From JANJUB01 sp031386985 (lineage in GTDB: Bacteria; Armatimonadota; Fimbriimonadia; Fimbriimonadales; Fimbriimonadaceae): a DNA stretch of 64,000 bases. The notes below the pieces were generated by a model, which did not search any database, was not told the DNA's origin, and saw nothing but the letters and a program-made list of their open reading frames with translations. The translations under genes were made by a program, and so were the position numbers. The stretch covers positions 1-64,000 of the forward strand of contig JANNCV010000024.1 in the NCBI GenBank assembly GCA_031386985.1, written 5' to 3'. This document shows, one piece after another, positions 1 through 8,087 of the stretch (its first letter is position 1; each line of letters opens with the position of its first letter).

Positions 1-203
1 TGGCACGACAGATAAGTAGCCTCAATGTGGCGCGAGGGGCGCGTAGCTCCCCCAATAAAGCCGCAGGTTACGGCAAGACACCTCAGAACTATACATGGCA
101 TCACAATGAACGCAAAGGCGTAATGGAACTTGTTGACAGCAAGATACATAGCCAAACCGCACACACCGGTGGCATGGGCATTCACGGGTCGGGTGGAGGA
201 TGA
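1..203 (+). CDS. C-terminal end of an Rhs/polymorphic toxin, WHH-family HNH nuclease (5' partial)
   Basis: An open frame enters from the left edge (codons start at base 3) and ends at TGA 201-203. Its last ~40 residues contain YTWHHNE, then MELVD, then HTGGM. This order (Trp-His-His, a Leu/Val-Asp step, then His-Thr-Gly-Gly) is the signature of the WHH branch of HNH/endonuclease VII-type nucleases, which are found as toxin tips of Rhs, contact-dependent and other secreted polymorphic toxins. The toxin would act on DNA in a neighbouring cell. The delivery part lies outside the window. The stop overlaps the ATG of the next small frame (ATGA at 200-203), as expected for a toxin followed by its immunity gene. 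The WHH assignment is by motif only, but the motif order is very characteristic. Confidence 0.75.
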   Translation, partial: ARQISSLNVARGARSSPNKAAGYGKTPQNYTWHHNERKGVMELVDSKIHSQTAHTGGMGIHGSGGG

Positions 204-343
204 TTGACCCAGAGGGATTCAAATCTCTAAAGTTATCGAGTTATGTGCAGTCCGATGAGGTCGTTTCCTTGACCGACTGGCACCTTGAGCGCCGTATCTG
301 GGTAGGGGAAGGATTCGGCTTCTCAGGCTTTTTGGCAACTTGA
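200..343 (+). CDS. Short reading frame coupled to the WHH toxin (possible immunity remnant)
   Basis: A 47-codon frame starts with ATG 200, overlapping the toxin stop as ATGA, and ends at TGA 341. It begins MIDPEGFKSLKL and is rich in aromatic and acidic residues (TDWHLERRIWVG). It is too short for most immunity families, so it may be a truncated or frameshifted 5' part of one. The gene at 359 starts 15 bases later in another frame and could be the rest of the same immunity unit or a separate protein. No family was recognised. The coupling is the main reason to keep it. Confidence 0.4.
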   Translation: MIDPEGFKSLKLSSYVQSDEVVSLTDWHLERRIWVGEGFGFSGFLAT

Positions 344-358
344 GAACACCCCGATCAG

Positions 359-1051
359 GTGAAGCGAGTAACAATCGATTTTTCTGATCAGCCACGCCTG
401 TTGTTGGGAAAGCTGTTGTTTGACTTGGGCTTACCGCTATTGCCGGGAAACACCCCAAGGTACGTTCAAGATTTGCTAGGCGTCAAGCCGCAGTCGGTAA
501 CCTCTGTTCGTGATCGCTCTACGCAAAAGTACAAACTTGGGGAATATGAAATGGATGGCACCTTTGATGAGTTTGATCGATTGTGTTACCTAGAAATCGA
601 GTTACGTTCTTCCCACGAGGGTGCTAACATTCTTGACCTTACTGACATTGCTGAGCCGATAGACACTACGTTGGCTGGCCACCTTGACTTGGGTCAAGGG
701 AGGAAATTAAGTAAGGATCATATTGACTTGCTTCAGGAGTTTGGAAATGGTGGCTCTGTTGCCCGACATTCTTGGATTCCAATTCCCATGATCAGCGAGG
801 ACTTCGTCATTGCCAAGCTGTTCGGTCTCCGTCACCCAACTTTGGATTACGATTTGGAGTCGGCAATGCGTCGTCTTGAAAGTAAATCGGTGCTACCCGA
901 AGCTGCCGTGCCGATTTTCGAGGCATTCTCTGATGCCCTTCTTTGCGAAGTTCTTTGCTCGGGGGTAATCATTTACGTGATGCCTGGGCATTCGATCATG
1001 AGAGTTTTCGAATCATACGCAGAAATGCGGATGGCGCTATCCTTCGATTAA
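359..1051 (+). CDS. Hypothetical protein, candidate immunity protein of the WHH toxin
   Basis: A 230-residue soluble protein with no signal peptide or membrane segment. It starts at GTG 359, 15 bases after the preceding short frame. It is acidic and leucine-rich, with a central stretch (LEIELRSS, then HEGANILDL) resembling the acidic binding faces of immunity proteins, but no family was recognised. It sits between a nuclease toxin end and a second toxin tip, the classical place for a cognate immunity gene. The function is inferred from position only. An alternative is an unrelated cargo gene trapped between recombined Rhs cassettes. Confidence 0.6.
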   Translation: MKRVTIDFSDQPRLLLGKLLFDLGLPLLPGNTPRYVQDLLGVKPQSVTSVRDRSTQKYKLGEYEMDGTFDEFDRLCYLEIELRSSHEGANILDLTDIAEPIDTTLAGHLDLGQGRKLSKDHIDLLQEFGNGGSVARHSWIPIPMISEDFVIAKLFGLRHPTLDYDLESAMRRLESKSVLPEAAVPIFEAFSDALLCEVLCSGVIIYVMPGHSIMRVFESYAEMRMALSFD

Positions 1052-1070
1052 GCCAAGATGACTCAGTGAA

Positions 1071-2087
1071 TTGCGCTTACCTCGCGCATTTCGATTCGCC
1101 ATTGCCATCATTGCGCAGATTGGAATGATGAGAGAGTGGAAATTGGGATTCAGGCGAAGGCAGGGATGTTATGTGATGAACGATGTCGCGTTTGCAGTAG
1201 CACTACTCGGGAAGTGTACACATACCCAAGGAACAAATGAACGCAGATCAGGGGCATTTTTGCACTTCGGTGTTAAGAATGCCGACTCGCAGACGCTCGC
1301 GGATAAGTCGGTTGAGAATACGACCGATTTTGACGCTTTTGGGAATATCATTGGCTCAACTGGTTCATTCAGAGGACCCTTCAAATATGGTGGCGCTTTC
1401 GGATGTCAGGAGGATGGTGATCACGGCCTGAAACTGCTCGGCCATCGGTACTACGACTCAAGCACAGGGAGATTTCTGAGCCGCGATTCGCTTCGAGACG
1501 GTCGGAACTGGTTCACCTATTGCGGAAGCAATCCTCTCAATCGGGTGGATGCCGATGGGTTGCAAGCCGTGGACAAAGCTGGCGCTGCGGCGCTCCTGGG
1601 GCCTGAAGCAAACGCGACTTGGTATTCACGGATTCCGAGCTTCATTCGTTGGCTGGCTAGATGGGGTTGCAAGCCGATTGCGCGTCGCACCGCCACTACT
1701 GGTGCTACAATTTCAGTGACTGTGAACAATCCGATGGTTGCGCCGATTGCCAGAAGAATGGGCGAGGCAGCGACTACTTATGGAACTAGAGTGCATCAAG
1801 CGTTTAAGGATATAGATAACAACTTGGGTTGGGTGGCTAATCGGGCAATCGGCGGTGGCTCGAGACTAATTCCCGACGGCGTAAATCATAACACCCAAGT
1901 AGTGCGAGAATACAAACCCTTAGGAGCAAATTTGGAACGGGCCATTAAGCAAGGCTTGCGCTATGTAGAGGAGTTGCAAAAACAGTTTGGTGGCGAGTGG
2001 TCACTCGAGCTTCAGCCTTATGTTGAACCCATTACGGGCGCCAAGAGCTTCTATGGAGGTACAAGGTTTGGGTGGACGGGACTCTGA
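1071..2087 (+). CDS. Displaced Rhs core tip with a PD-(D/E)XK-like toxin domain
   Basis: The middle of this frame (roughly residues 70-165) is the conserved end of an Rhs/YD-repeat core: DFDAFGN, LLGHRYYDSSTGRFLSRD, TYCGSNPLNRVDADGL. Only this terminal part is present; the thousand-residue YD-repeat shell, signal and N-terminal domains are missing. It is therefore an orphan tip cassette, not a complete gene. After the DxDGL boundary comes a variable C-terminal domain of ~175 residues containing LIPDGVN and VVREYKP, a D-x(n)-E-x-K arrangement like the active site of restriction-endonuclease-fold toxins. The frame is open from a TTG at 1071, but recognisable core begins only near 1270, so the start is uncertain (ATG 1176 is possible). 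Expression probably needs recombination onto an intact rhs gene. The nuclease call is an inference. Confidence 0.7.
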   Translation: MRLPRAFRFAIAIIAQIGMMREWKLGFRRRQGCYVMNDVAFAVALLGKCTHTQGTNERRSGAFLHFGVKNADSQTLADKSVENTTDFDAFGNIIGSTGSFRGPFKYGGAFGCQEDGDHGLKLLGHRYYDSSTGRFLSRDSLRDGRNWFTYCGSNPLNRVDADGLQAVDKAGAAALLGPEANATWYSRIPSFIRWLARWGCKPIARRTATTGATISVTVNNPMVAPIARRMGEAATTYGTRVHQAFKDIDNNLGWVANRAIGGGSRLIPDGVNHNTQVVREYKPLGANLERAIKQGLRYVEELQKQFGGEWSLELQPYVEPITGAKSFYGGTRFGWTGL

Positions 2088-2120
2088 CTCAGGTGGGAAC
2101 ATGCAAGAAATGATGTTGAA

Positions 2121-2627
2121 ATGGAAATGAGTGCAACAGTTGCTCTTGCGAAGCAAAGTCTTAAAGCGGCAATCAAGATTTTCGCAGGCCAAAACGGCTT
2201 TGTATGGAAACGCAAGTTTTATGAACGAACGATGGCTGACCTATCACAACGAATATGGCTGGAAAAAGTAGGTCCGAGCTTCAATCTTTATGTATATTTT
2301 CTCGTAGGGGAAGAGTTACACACTCGGACGAACAAGTTTGATGGTGATGCTGAGTATCATCCGGGTCATTTTTCTGGTCGCCACCCCGAGCACGCGAAGT
2401 TAATGAATCCTGAGTACCACATCGGCGAACTAGTTGATTTTGAGACATATCTTCAGAGAGTCCTCGCATTCTTGGAAGATGACGTGCGCCCAGTCCTTGA
2501 TCAAATTCAATCTCAGGACGCACTTGCTGAGTGCCTCAGCAATTACAAAAAGTGGCGTGCGCTGGGCGTTTTTGGCTACATGAGCACTTATGACCGATTA
2601 GACATACCCAGGCCCGGATTTGATTAA
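2121..2627 (+). CDS. Probable immunity protein for the adjacent Rhs toxin tip (DUF4304-like)
   Basis: A 168-residue soluble protein starting 33 bases after the toxin tip. Near the N-terminus it has FVWKRKFYERT, followed by a beta-rich stretch (SQRIWLEK, FNLYVYFLVG). This resembles the start of DUF4304-type proteins, several of which are toxin-immunity proteins; the resemblance is visual and weak. A close neighbour without membrane or DNA-binding features directly after a toxin domain is the usual layout of an effector/immunity pair. The gene is followed by ~250 non-coding bases before hpt, so it closes the Rhs region. An ATG two codons in (2127) is an alternative start. Confidence 0.65.
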   Translation: MEMSATVALAKQSLKAAIKIFAGQNGFVWKRKFYERTMADLSQRIWLEKVGPSFNLYVYFLVGEELHTRTNKFDGDAEYHPGHFSGRHPEHAKLMNPEYHIGELVDFETYLQRVLAFLEDDVRPVLDQIQSQDALAECLSNYKKWRALGVFGYMSTYDRLDIPRPGFD

Positions 2628-2928
2628 CGAAGTGAAAGTTCTCGGAACCTCCGGGTCCTCGCGCCACATCGGCCTGTTTACTGGCTGTAGATGCTGAACA
2701 GTTTCTGCCAATACATCCTTAACACCTTTCAGCCACCTGCAGGGCAACGCGCCCCAGTGAGTTGGGCCAAACACCTCATGCCACATTCCGGCCCGACCAA
2801 TGTGGCTCCTCCGTGTAATCTATCGCTCGGGTGTGTGCGACAGCAATTGACCCTGCTACTGCGGGGAAGGGCGGCGGCAACCAGTGCCCACACTCCCGTT
2901 CGCCCACGCTCTGGGTACGCTCTGCACA

Positions 2929-3456
2929 GTGTCATTCCCCGCGCTTGTTACCGAAGATCAGATTCGGGAGGCTATCGCTCGTATCGCCGCCGAAATCACG
3001 CGCGATTACGGCGAAGAGCCTGTCCTGCTCGTTGGTGTTCTCAAGGGTTCGCTTTATTTTCTCGCCGATCTTAGTCGGGCTTTGGGCGAGAATGTGACGA
3101 TTGATGTGATTCAGGTCAGTAGCTATGGCCAGGCCCGCGAATCGAGCGGGATTGTCAAAATCCTCAAAGACCTCGACGTCTCAATCGAAGGCAAAAACGT
3201 AATCCTCGTGGAGGATATTGTGGATACCGGGAATACGCTGAGCCACCTCATGGAAGTTCTCGGAACGCGCCGCCCGAAGTCTCTGGCGATCACGGCGCTT
3301 GTTTCAAAACCGGCCGCGCGAAAGATTTCTGTGAAAATAAATTACGTTGGATACGAGATTCCGAACAAGTTTGTGGTAGGATATGGGTTAGACGACGGCG
3401 AAAAGTTTCGGAATCTACCGTACATCGCCATCCTTCCCACCGGTGAATCTGCTTAG
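2929..3456 (+). CDS. hpt: Hypoxanthine phosphoribosyltransferase
   Basis: Purine-salvage enzyme transferring the phosphoribosyl group of PRPP to hypoxanthine or guanine in the cytoplasm. The PRPP-binding loop VILVEDIVDTGNTL is intact. Other family blocks are visible: VGVLKGSLYFLADL, VSSYG, VKILKDLD, KPKSLAI-like RPKSLAITALV, and FVVGYGLD. With the GTG at 2929 the protein is 175 residues, the usual length. A longer frame starts at GTG 2884 and adds 15 residues not seen in the family, so the shorter start is preferred, although neither has a strong ribosome-binding site. rho follows 42 bases downstream in the same direction and may be co-transcribed. In many bacteria hpt precedes tilS-ftsH; here it does not. 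Confidence 0.95.
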   Translation: MSFPALVTEDQIREAIARIAAEITRDYGEEPVLLVGVLKGSLYFLADLSRALGENVTIDVIQVSSYGQARESSGIVKILKDLDVSIEGKNVILVEDIVDTGNTLSHLMEVLGTRRPKSLAITALVSKPAARKISVKINYVGYEIPNKFVVGYGLDDGEKFRNLPYIAILPTGESA

Positions 3457-3498
3457 AGCAATCCCGGACCCCAATTCTCCTCCTATTTAGGCAATGCT

Positions 3499-4887
3499 AT
3501 GACGCATCAGTTCAGACCACGTAACCAGGGCGGCGGTGGCCCCCAACAACAACAGAATCGCCGACGAGGGCGTTCCCCACGAGAAGGAATTCCCAAGGAA
3601 AACCAAGCCGATCTCGAAAACTTGCCCGAAATTGACTATACGCATTTTGATGCTATGGTCCCCGCAAACTTGATGAAGGCGGCCAAAGCCGCGAAAGTTT
3701 CGATAGATCAGCCCCGCGACGTTGTTATCCGCATGCTCCTCGAATCCGCCAATCCGGATTGCACGTATCGAGAAGGCGTTCTTGAACTCATGAACGATGG
3801 TTGGGGCTTTTTGCGCCGCCTCAACTATCTCCCATCAAACGAGGATGTTTACGTATCTCAAAGCCAGGTTAAGCGATTTGGCTTGCGTTGTGGCGATATG
3901 GTTTACGGCCTCGTTCGCGCCGCCAAAGAAGGCGAGAAGTATCACGGAATGCTCCGCGTGGAGAGCCTGAATGGTTTCGCCACGAACTCGCCCGAAATGA
4001 CTCGCCGCAAGAATTTCGACGAGCTAACCCCCCTGCACCCCGACGAACGGTTGAAAATCGAAATGCACCCCGATAATATCGTCGCGCGGGTGATAGATTT
4101 GATCTCGCCCCAAGGCAAGGGCCAACGATCTTTGATCGTCTCCCCGCCCAAAGCGGGAAAGACCACGATTCTCAAGACAATTGCAAACGCCGTAACTGCC
4201 AACCACCCCGAGTGCTATTTGATGGTGCTTCTGGTGGACGAGCGCCCGGAAGAGGTTACCGATTTCAAGCGTTCGGTTAAGGGTCAAGTGGTAAGTTCAA
4301 CGTTTGATGAGCCCGCTGAGAACCACATCCGCGTGGCTGAACTTTGCCTAGAGCAGGCCAAGCGTTTGGTAGAGAGCGGTCGAGACGTTGTCATTCTGTT
4401 GGACTCGCTTACGCGGCTTTCGCGCGCCTCAAATCTTACGATCAATCCATCGGGAAGAACGCTTTCGGGCGGTCTCGATCCAAGCGCCTTATATCGCCCG
4501 AGAAGATTTTTCGGCTCGGCTCGGAACATTGAGGAAGGGGGTTCACTCACGGTTATCGCATCCGCGCTGGTGGATACCGGCTCAAAAATGGATGATGCCA
4601 TTTTTGAAGAGTTCAAAGGCACGGGCAACTCTGAAATCGTCTTAGACCGGGACCTAGCCGAGCGCCGAATCTGGCCCGCGATTGACGTAAAACGATCCTC
4701 CACCCGCCACGAAGAAAAGCTTCTGGACAAAGAAGAACTTGAGGGCGTGGTCCAGCTTCACCGAATGGTTGCGAACCAACAGAACTCAGTGGATGCAACG
4801 GAAAGTTTGATCAAGCTTTTAAAGAAGACGCCGACGAATCAGGTGTTTATCGAGCAGGTCATTCAGCGGACTCGGGCGACAGTGTAG
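3499..4887 (+). CDS. rho: Transcription termination factor Rho
   Basis: Hexameric RNA-dependent ATPase/translocase that terminates transcription. The 462-residue protein has a Gly/Gln/Arg-rich N-terminal extension (residues 1-35), an RNA-binding OB-fold region (about 80-165, with EGVLELMNDGWGFLR and YVSQSQVKRFGL), Walker A PPKAGKTT, Walker B VVILLDSLTR and the conserved RRFFGSARNIEEGGSLT block with the R-loop SKMDDAIFEEFKGTGN. All catalytic elements are present. Rho with an extra low-complexity basic N-terminus is common outside Enterobacteria and often takes part in RNA binding or phase separation. The gene is followed by a short perfect hairpin and a long non-coding, repeat-rich stretch. 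Confidence 0.98.
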   Translation: MTHQFRPRNQGGGGPQQQQNRRRGRSPREGIPKENQADLENLPEIDYTHFDAMVPANLMKAAKAAKVSIDQPRDVVIRMLLESANPDCTYREGVLELMNDGWGFLRRLNYLPSNEDVYVSQSQVKRFGLRCGDMVYGLVRAAKEGEKYHGMLRVESLNGFATNSPEMTRRKNFDELTPLHPDERLKIEMHPDNIVARVIDLISPQGKGQRSLIVSPPKAGKTTILKTIANAVTANHPECYLMVLLVDERPEEVTDFKRSVKGQVVSSTFDEPAENHIRVAELCLEQAKRLVESGRDVVILLDSLTRLSRASNLTINPSGRTLSGGLDPSALYRPRRFFGSARNIEEGGSLTVIASALVDTGSKMDDAIFEEFKGTGNSEIVLDRDLAERRIWPAIDVKRSSTRHEEKLLDKEELEGVVQLHRMVANQQNSVDATESLIKLLKKTPTNQVFIEQVIQRTRATV

Positions 4888-4888
4888 C

Positions 4889-4905
4889 ATGGGCTTCCAG
4901 CCCAT
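4889..4905 (+). repeat. Short perfect hairpin just after rho
   Basis: ATGGGCT, then TCC, then AGCCCAT forms a 7-bp stem with a 3-nt loop, starting 1 base after the rho stop. No T-run follows, so it is not a canonical intrinsic terminator. It may protect the mRNA 3' end or be a small repeat unit. Confidence 0.45.
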
Positions 4906-5210
4906 TCCGGGTGACTTGAAATCGAGCCAACGACTACAAATCACCCGCACCCTCCCCACCTTCGGTAGGATTTAGTGCCCTATCCTCGCGGAGTGGGCAT
5001 GACCGAACTCCTCTTTGAGTTCGGTTTCTTTAAACACGGCTGCCTTAATCGCCAACTCGCGGCGATAGTTTCGCTTGCTTTCTTCGACTTTGGTGAAGTC
5101 ATTCATTTCACGGGCATAGCTTCCCTGAACAATGTGGCTGAGTTCTGACTGCCCGACGCGCTTTTACTTTGCCCGCAACTGAGCATTGGACCGACAAAGA
5201 GCGCGGCCCT

Positions 5211-5365
5211 CGAACCCGGGGTCCACTGCACTTGCCCCCGGGCTATCGGACTTTGACTCTCCAGTGTCACGATTTATAGACCCCGGCAGGGGTCAAATCT
5301 GAATAGCCGGTGGTCGAAGACCCCGGTCATCGGATCGCAAAAAGCCCGCACCCTGGAAGGGTGCC
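5211..5365. repeat. Composite palindromic repeat (GACCC..GGGTC family), copy A
   Basis: Bases 5279-5365 share an ordered set of blocks with 14709-14801: a GACCC-(C/T)GG(A/C)-GGGTC hairpin, then CAAATCTGA(A/G)TAGCC, a second CGGGGTC-type palindrome, and a final GCACCCTGGA(A/G)GGGTGCC hairpin. Bases 5211-5245 are an inverted version of the central palindrome found at 14733-14767. Blocks conserved in order between two distant non-coding loci show a dispersed element, not chance hairpins. They lie only between genes. Possible roles are REP-like mRNA ends or non-autonomous mobile units; no transposase is next to either copy. Confidence 0.7.
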
Positions 5366-5434
5366 ATCCTTCATCCGAAAACCCCAGGTCCGAATCCTAC
5401 TCACGTTGCATCCAAAAGTTGGTAAGGTTGGCAG

Positions 5435-5914
5435 ATGGTTAGTCGTGATCGGATATGGGGAGCGATTGCGGTTACATCGCTCAGTTTCCCGCTATCGTGC
5501 GCCTTTGCGGGCGGCTTGATGCTCTCACACGATGCTCGAAGAAGTCCGTCGCAAGAACCTTGGCAAGCGCCCTTCGCCTTCTCTCTTGCCATTGCCGGAA
5601 TCGTTTCGGCTTTGGTTTGCGTGAAGTTGTTGCGGATCATTGTTAAGGGTGACCCTGCCGGCCAGTCCTGCAAATTAGTTCGAATTGCCGCCCTGAATCC
5701 GTTAGCCGGAGGAGGCGCGATGGTTGGGACGGGGATTGTCAATGGAACCGGGGGCGGAGCGGCTTTGATGTTGTTGGGACTATTCTTCGTCGGGCTAGGG
5801 ATTGGGTTGGTGACTACGAAGGAGCTACCAGACATGCCCGCAACCGCGACAAATCCGCTTCCCTTGGAGCGGATTACCTCTGCGCAAAACAGCGAAGATA
5901 ACGGCAAACCATAG
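5435..5914 (+). CDS. Small membrane protein of unknown function
   Basis: A 159-residue protein with three hydrophobic segments: ~10-30 (IAVTSLSFPLSCAFAGGL), ~50-70 (FSLAIAGIVSALVCVKLL) and a long Gly-rich segment ~88-128. The C-terminus (about 30 residues) is polar and proline-rich. It starts with ATG 5435 after a purine stretch (AAGGTTGG) 7-14 bases upstream. No family was recognised. Its last ~90 bases overlap, on the opposite strand, the 3' end of a small zinc-ribbon gene. It has no operon partner: repeats lie upstream and convergent genes downstream. Confidence 0.65.
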   Translation: MVSRDRIWGAIAVTSLSFPLSCAFAGGLMLSHDARRSPSQEPWQAPFAFSLAIAGIVSALVCVKLLRIIVKGDPAGQSCKLVRIAALNPLAGGGAMVGTGIVNGTGGGAALMLLGLFFVGLGIGLVTTKELPDMPATATNPLPLERITSAQNSEDNGKP

Positions 5915-6019
5915 CGGTACCAAGTCAGAGAATCCTAACGGGTCACGTTCTCCATCTAAATGTATTTCAACCTTGCCACGACTCCGGCACGATGGGCACC
6001 TCGGCCACCTAAGTCTCAT
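5825..6019 (-). CDS. Small zinc-ribbon protein
   Basis: A 64-residue protein (ATG 6019; a GTG at 6034 would add five residues). It has CPSC near its start and CRGCGHVW as its last residues, a two-knuckle Cys4 arrangement typical of short bacterial zinc-ribbon proteins. Between the knuckles is a hydrophobic stretch (LVPLWFAVIFAVL). Paired CxxC motifs exactly at the two ends argue against a chance frame, even though the gene overlaps the 3' end of the plus-strand membrane protein by ~90 bases. The partner or nucleic acid it binds is unknown. It lies 160 bases from the 3' end of mnmG on the same strand and may be read from that transcript. Confidence 0.5.
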   Translation of the reverse strand: MRLRWPRCPSCRSRGKVEIHLDGERDPLGFSDLVPLWFAVIFAVLRRGNPLQGKRICRGCGHVW

Positions 6020-6178
6020 TTTTTTGGGCCCCACGAATTCGCCTCACAAATTCCTGCTCCAATCCTGCCTCTCGAAGCGGATCGCGATAAACGGCAGAGC
6101 ATACTCCGGCGTACTCGATACAGAATCCACTTCGTTTACTATTCGAGTTCCGTGCCGCATCGAGACCATTGGGCAGAC

Positions 6179-8059
6179 CTATTTCCTTAAATATCCGATC
6201 AAAAGTGCGACGTCGCTGGGCCTCACGCCCGGAACCCTGGATGCTTGCCCGATCGTCGTAGGCTTCACTCGGCTTAGCTTATCCACGGTCTCATAACTCA
6301 AGCCCTTCAGGCTCTCATATTCAAAGGTTGCGGGAATGCGAAAGTCTTCGAGCCTGCGCTGCCGCTCGGCTGCTTTCTCTTGAAGTTGGATGTAGCCATC
6401 ATATTTCGCGGCAAGTTCAACTTGCTCGCGGGCCTCTTTTGCCAATCCACCCACGCCAAAATCGGGCATCTCTAAGTCAAGCTCGGCGGCGAGGCGAGCG
6501 CAATCATCCAGGCTTACTTCTGGCCGATTCATGAGCTCGCGCAAGCTGACGCGGTTGCGAACGGGGGTGAATTCTAGCCTCTCCAGCGTTGCGGCGTGCC
6601 CCGGGTGAACGATTTGCCTGCCCAAAACGGTGAGCGCATTTTCAACCAGATTCGTCTTTGATTGGAATCGCGCCCATCGCTCATCCGTGCAAATTCCAAG
6701 TTCCCTTGCAATCGGAGTTAGCCGAGTATCGGCATTATCGTGGCGCAATAGCAGGCGATGTTCGGCCCGGGCGGTTAGCATCCGATAAGGGTCTTCAACG
6801 CCCTTGGTGACCAAGTCATCAATCATCACTCCAATGAAACTCCGATCCCTTGTGAACACAACATCGCCCTCGCCGCGAGCAAACCGAGCCGCGTTGATTC
6901 CGGCCACGATCCCCTGGGCAGCGGCCTCTTCGTAGCCGCTTGTACCGTTTATCTGCCCCGCCAAAAAGAGGCCATTCATCTGTTTTGACATCAGGGTTGG
7001 AGTGAGCTGAAGCGGATCGGCCATGTCGTATTCAACGGCATAGCCCGGGCGGATCATTTCAACACTTTCTAGCCCCGGAATCGTGCGCAGCGCCGCGAGT
7101 TGGGTTTCGGCGGGGAGGGAAGTCGAGAAGCCTTGGACATACGTGCTTTCCCCATCCCATTCTTCGATTTCAAGAAAAATAGGATGGGTTTCCTTGTCGG
7201 CGAATTTCACGATTTTGTCTTCGATGCTGGGGCAATATCTTGGGCCTAACCCTTCGATTTGACCAGAATACATGGCACTCTCATGGAGCCGTTCTTGAAG
7301 CAAGGAATGAGTTTTGGGGGTTGTATGCGTTTTCCAACAAGGGTAAAGTTCGCGCTGATGGAGCGGCTTATCATTAAGGAAACTCACCGCCCCCGCGTCG
7401 GCCTCGCTCGGCATCTCTTCGATATTCTCGAAGTTGATGGATGAGCGTTTCACGCGGGGAGTTGTCCCAGTTTTGAATCGGCGAGTTCGGATTCCGATAC
7501 TCCGGATGAAATCGGCCAGGCCGACCACGGTCGGATCGCCGTGCCGCGCGGCCACAGTTTTGACCTGCCCTTCGTGACAAAGTCCGTTGAGAAACGTGCC
7601 CGTCGTCATAACAATTGCCCGCGTCGAGATGGTCGGCATCGCTTGACCACAGCGCACCAAAACCTGAATCGGATCGCCTGGAATAATGCTTTCAACCGTC
7701 CCCTCAATCAAAGTCAGGTTCGCCTGGCTCTCCAGAACTTTCTTCATAAGAGCGGGATAGGCTATTTTGCACACGTGAGCTCGCACGGTTTGGACGGCAG
7801 GGCCCTTTCCCGTGCCAACTCGCCGCATATGGGTCAGCGTTTGATCGGTTGTGACCCCCATTTGGCCGCCGAGGGCATCAACTTCGCGGGCTAAGTGCCC
7901 CTTCGCCGGGCCGCCGATGCTGCAGTTGCATGGCAGATGGCCGGTGCGTTCGAGGTTAAGAGTAATACACGCGGTTTTGCGGCCCATTCTTGCCGACGCA
8001 AGCGCGGCTTCAATTCCCGCATGGCCAGCCCCCACCACAATCACTTCGAACTCTTGCAA
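6179..8059 (-). CDS. mnmG: tRNA uridine-5-carboxymethylaminomethyl modification enzyme MnmG (GidA)
   Basis: FAD-dependent partner of MnmE that installs the carboxymethylaminomethyl group on wobble U34 of several tRNAs. The 626-residue length is normal. The N-terminal dinucleotide-binding motif is VVGAGHAGIEAALA (residues ~8-21), followed by NCSIGGPAKGHLAREVDALGG-type blocks. The GidA signature GPRYCPSIEDK and the second signature GQINGTSGYEEAAAQG are both present, and the C-terminal MnmE/tRNA-binding helical domain ends at LIGYLRK. It is a single gene here; rsmG, mnmE and parAB, frequent neighbours elsewhere, are not in the window. A G/C-rich dispersed repeat lies 30 bases upstream of its start. 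Confidence 0.98.
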   Translation of the reverse strand: MQEFEVIVVGAGHAGIEAALASARMGRKTACITLNLERTGHLPCNCSIGGPAKGHLAREVDALGGQMGVTTDQTLTHMRRVGTGKGPAVQTVRAHVCKIAYPALMKKVLESQANLTLIEGTVESIIPGDPIQVLVRCGQAMPTISTRAIVMTTGTFLNGLCHEGQVKTVAARHGDPTVVGLADFIRSIGIRTRRFKTGTTPRVKRSSINFENIEEMPSEADAGAVSFLNDKPLHQRELYPCWKTHTTPKTHSLLQERLHESAMYSGQIEGLGPRYCPSIEDKIVKFADKETHPIFLEIEEWDGESTYVQGFSTSLPAETQLAALRTIPGLESVEMIRPGYAVEYDMADPLQLTPTLMSKQMNGLFLAGQINGTSGYEEAAAQGIVAGINAARFARGEGDVVFTRDRSFIGVMIDDLVTKGVEDPYRMLTARAEHRLLLRHDNADTRLTPIARELGICTDERWARFQSKTNLVENALTVLGRQIVHPGHAATLERLEFTPVRNRVSLRELMNRPEVSLDDCARLAAELDLEMPDFGVGGLAKEAREQVELAAKYDGYIQLQEKAAERQRRLEDFRIPATFEYESLKGLSYETVDKLSRVKPTTIGQASRVPGVRPSDVALLIGYLRK

Positions 8060-8087
8060 GGTTCAATTGTAGCTGTTTGGACATGAA

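Larger units (their letters stand above)
4888..5434. other. Gene-poor stretch with a decayed reading frame and repeats
   Basis: About 550 bases separate rho from the next gene. On the minus strand, 4972-5106 encodes 44 residues from ATG (MNDFTKVEESKRNYRREL start, ending ARIGH), with the same frame open ~20 codons further upstream. It is charged, helical and protein-like, but too short to assign and is probably the remnant of a lost gene. From 5211 rightwards the stretch consists of hairpin repeats of the GACCC-GGGTC family. A T-arm-like string near 5383-5397 is not part of a foldable tRNA. No promoter could be assigned with confidence. Confidence 0.5.

Noticed and set aside
2598..2786. 62-codon minus-strand frame between the immunity gene and hpt
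   Set aside because: Overlaps the end of the immunity gene; no recognised family and no start-site support, though a transposase remnant cannot be excluded.
5383..5397. tRNA T-arm-like string GGTCCGAATCC (also GGTTCGAAT at 14762 and ATTCGAACC at 14864)
   Set aside because: No acceptor or anticodon arms can be paired around them; they are parts of the dispersed hairpin repeats.
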